A stretch of DNA of 16,509 bases, from the NCBI GenBank assembly GCA_036939755.1, contig JALLAZ010000889.1, positions 1 to 16,509 on the forward strand. The letters are read 5' to 3'. The translations under genes and the position numbers were made by a program. This DNA comes from Stephanodiscus triporus (taxonomy: Eukaryota; Bacillariophyta; Thalassiosirophyceae; Thalassiosirales; Thalassiosiraceae). Below, piece by piece: positions 15,501-16,509 of this stretch. Every line of letters starts with the position of its first letter. Positions within the stretch are counted from its first letter, which is position 1. Under the pieces are notes generated by a model that ran no database searches, was not told the DNA's origin, and saw only the letters and a program-made list of their open reading frames with translations.

Positions 15501-16509
15501 CGCCACCGCCGCCACCACCAGGTCTCACACCAAGAACTGGCAGTTGGTAATGGATATCATCGTACGTGTTACGACGGTGACTGTCGACGGCGTCACTGTA
15601 GCCGCTCTCAGGATTGCTTCGGAAACTGGGCCGCCCGTCCTCGTGCTCCACCGAGGGGTTGCTCTGGAAGCTGGGCCGCTGTCGATGGCCGATGACGCCA
15701 CTCTTGCCCTCCCGCATCGCGCTTGGGCGTCCCGAATGCGCCAACGAGTCGCTCGTGCTCGCGTGGCTCGGGCGTCCCGATAGCAGCGACGTGTCGCTCG
15801 CGATCGCGTCGATGGACATGGGCCCCGAGGCGCGAGTGGCCGAAGACGGTGGGATTTCGGCGCCGCCGGCACCAACGTCCCATCCCCCGTCGCTCATGGC
15901 CTCCCTCGGCTTTGGATTGGTGGCGCGGCGAATGGTCGCCCTGGAGGCATGCGGTGTCATCGGATTCGGTTTTGTTGTCGTAAGGGCCCGATGCGGATTC
16001 GGAATTGCGCGCTCATCGATGGCTGTCCGTTGGTGGAGGTTACGGAGGTTCTCGAAGCTGCGGGATGGCTGCATGCCCAATTTCTCACGCATCTCACGGT
16101 AGCTCTTGCTGCCACCACCACCGCCACCCTGGGGGCCGCTGTCCAACCTCGGCGCCATCTTGTCATCACTCTGACTGATCATCGTCGCCGTCGTCGTCGT
16201 CGTCGTCGCTGCCGACGTTTCGGTGGAGCCTCGACGAGATTCGCCCGGGCGACCGCGCGGTCCTCGTCCTCGCTTGTCGCCGGGGGACTGTTGGATAAGC
16301 TGTTGGTGCTCCTGACGAGCCTTGGACTGTTGCTGCTGGGGCTGCTTGCGAAGGTCCCCAAACGCGGGAGGGGGGGAGGGTCGGGGGGACATAATATTGT
16401 GTCTCTGAGGTCCTCGCCTCTTCGTATCTAAGGCTGTGATTTCTTTGAGTCGGATATTATCCGTCTCGAGCAGGCGTGTGAACTCGCGCCCAACAAACTT
16501 TTTTTTTTT
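12541..16509 (-). CDS. Large single-pass membrane protein with three Cys-rich extracellular modules (5' end open)
   Basis: An intronless frame ends with TAG at 12543-12541. Its first internal ATG is at 16392 (1283 residues). No stop lies upstream before the window edge, and the upstream codons read VGREFTRLLETDNIRLKEIT, a plausible helix, so the true start may lie outside. Numbering from 16392: residues 1-721 are basic, Ser/Gln/Asn-rich and low-complexity, with RPSF.SNP repeats, RRRxxxD repeats and an Asn-rich tract; 722-748 form one strong membrane helix (CMGILLFILVAGIALAAVCV). The rest has many N-x-[ST] sites, a Ser/Thr/Pro-rich stalk with a 16-residue tandem repeat, and three modules of the form C-x3-C-x4-CC-xn-C-xn-C-x-[KE]Y-x2-3-C. 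Basic residues before the helix (KLTKR) predict the N-terminus in the cytosol. A cell-surface or wall-contact role is inferred; I recognise no named family. Confidence 0.85.
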   Translation of the reverse strand, partial: KKKKFVGREFTRLLETDNIRLKEITALDTKRRGPQRHNIMSPRPSPPPAFGDLRKQPQQQQSKARQEHQQLIQQSPGDKRGRGPRGRPGESRRGSTETSAATTTTTTATMISQSDDKMAPRLDSGPQGGGGGGSKSYREMREKLGMQPSRSFENLRNLHQRTAIDERAIPNPHRALTTTKPNPMTPHASRATIRRATNPKPREAMSDGGWDVGAGGAEIPPSSATRASGPMSIDAIASDTSLLSGRPSHASTSDSLAHSGRPSAMREGKSGVIGHRQRPSFQSNPSVEHEDGRPSFRSNPESGYSDAVDSHRRNTYDDIHYQLPVLGVRPGGGGGGGVCSSESVVMKQGSGGNNVRSADKFMPTKCHSPSPSVGRRRTTSDISNLEIKNKHQQPFPRRRWTNNGISQRNLLKTLPENSSLRASMHFVTNSFFKTDDNIYRGKAAGGSGCGTAAINDTKKNSIKNGNNSKKAICRELQPNAKREKQDNANFVSPSSPSANKLGAMGRKARNNMSYIPVRRRNKSDEHIAMPSATDAISVGNDDAICRELGDGNFHVSHKCVRRRHTFDINTSGPSIAIPQQGDIVRHYSHHDDSGGRPESRRGSKQSVASNMDRRAHDAVSAANAAYREALKPRNMSGSSGNSGDTDGLFAAGVEIVASQSQFGTSSGRSDNECETNNIIINNNNSINKNSNNNIINNNNNNNSSNYSTNNQVGKNKQKQSSSLPALETRHSHVSLISSSISAEMIDTSNRSQKSTKLTKRNLCMGILLFILVAGIALAAVCVYAFVIDDKESEVAGGASSSGDFLTKLQTLSPTPSPPNYLDGPPADIIGRCSPSNLPASLQACMTACSAAICCYPSPHMDTRKSCLDEDDKFHIDACQKYRPYCDLVHDTWSGATEGVIRAPPTNLVLMCAALGADNSTDATADNDPGQYVEDGAGNDTLGTPSTASFNRKRIRGHNETIPPPRRRRMNNVEAPSQICHQHCMSAQCCRASTSVVGLTLSSSGVYTNAVNGDYALTNCRAGGFGKNEEICSEYDKFCNHSMDLALTSSPSTTNEPSMLSTASVLINRTDWPTQLLTFSSSPTETTIPSAIPTASTSPTITLIPTAVPTDSTSHTKTSMSMVFEVDDETSLSLPTQLFYPTPPPAVLPAPSFAIAEACSGDENFEMISSNITTAREQCSRACNNGLCCFAEQLSYGSLVKSCYKGNEEICKEYSPCLVLSKGNDILTNSTASADVTFTNLTEGVGGGELLVEASELTHNSSATLGEELGLTVVASANLTEGVGGGELSVEELQANINTTSPSSEEEKEAASSPSGGDNVNEE
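12640..12810 (-). repeat. Direct duplication encoding NLTEGVGGGEL
   Basis: ACAGCTCCCCTCC..CAC.CCTTCCGTCAAATTGG occurs twice, about 115 bp apart, giving NLTEGVGGGELLVE and NLTEGVGGGELSVE near the C-terminus. Each copy carries one N-glycosylation motif (NLT). Confidence 0.75.
12862..14016 (-). repeat. Three Cys-rich modules encoded in the extracellular part
   Basis: Module 1 lies at 14016-13855, module 2 at 13575-13396 and module 3 at 13038-12862, listed in protein order. All share C-x3-C-x4-CC and a later C-x-[KE]Y-x2-3-C. Modules 2 and 3 also share NEEIC before the last part. Modules 1 and 3 have an extra leading Cys that module 2 lacks. Ser/Thr/Pro-rich linkers of different length separate them. 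Confidence 0.8.
13150..13280 (-). repeat. 48-bp tandem repeat in the Ser/Thr/Pro stalk
   Basis: CTGTCGG..TTGCAG..GGAATC recurs at 13182 and 13230 (48-bp offset), encoding 16-residue units PTETTIPSAIPTASTS and PTITLIPTAVPTDSTS, then a partial unit HTKTS. It keeps frame, as expected for a length-variable, probably O-glycosylated spacer. Confidence 0.75.

Noticed and set aside
15331..16431. Several plus-strand open frames
   Set aside because: They are antisense to the long membrane-protein frame and rich in Arg/Val runs from reversed triplets.
1..16509. CRISPR arrays, bacterial operons or virus genes
   Set aside because: No spaced direct-repeat array, no ribosome-binding-site pattern and no viral protein family; introns and protein families are eukaryotic.

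Overview
The window reads as nuclear DNA of a photosynthetic stramenopile, most likely a diatom and probably a centric one. The first 55 bases encode, on the minus strand, a presequence with the AAAFAP-type cleavage motif known from diatom plastid preproteins. The other genes are GC-rich and broken by short GT-AG introns (62-294 bp), and they encode typical eukaryotic proteins.

Layout. (1) 1-55 minus: start of a plastid-targeted preprotein. (2) 56-544: shared upstream region. (3) 545-2317 plus: two-exon acidic, proline/tyrosine/histidine-rich protein with three tandem 44-residue basic repeats that I cannot assign to a family. (4) 2624-6623: a complete-looking 4.0-kb DNA transposon with imperfect terminal inverted repeats of about 45 bp, possible TA target duplications, a PIF/Harbinger-like DDE transposase (minus) and a convergent two-exon accessory gene (plus) that is not an obvious Myb protein. 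(5) 6848-7768 plus: GTP cyclohydrolase I in two exons. (6) 8128-9129 minus: NEDD8-conjugating enzyme UBC12 in two exons. (7) 9130-9334: 205-bp divergent promoter. (8) 9335-10638 plus: 26S proteasome ATPase RPT6 in two exons. (9) 10639-12540: 1.9 kb without a convincing gene. (10) 12541 to the right edge, minus: a large single-pass membrane protein with a long basic, low-complexity cytosolic part and three cysteine-rich extracellular modules. Its reading frame is still open at the window edge.

Functional links. UBC12 and RPT6 are divergent neighbours. Both act in regulated protein degradation: cullin neddylation switches on cullin-RING ubiquitin ligases, whose products the 26S proteasome unfolds through its ATPase ring. 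GTP cyclohydrolase I supplies pterin/folate precursors; the transposon sits about 220 bp upstream of its start codon. The strongest candidates for something undescribed are the transposon with its unusual partner protein, the triple basic-repeat protein, and the membrane protein with the C-x3-C-x4-CC modules.
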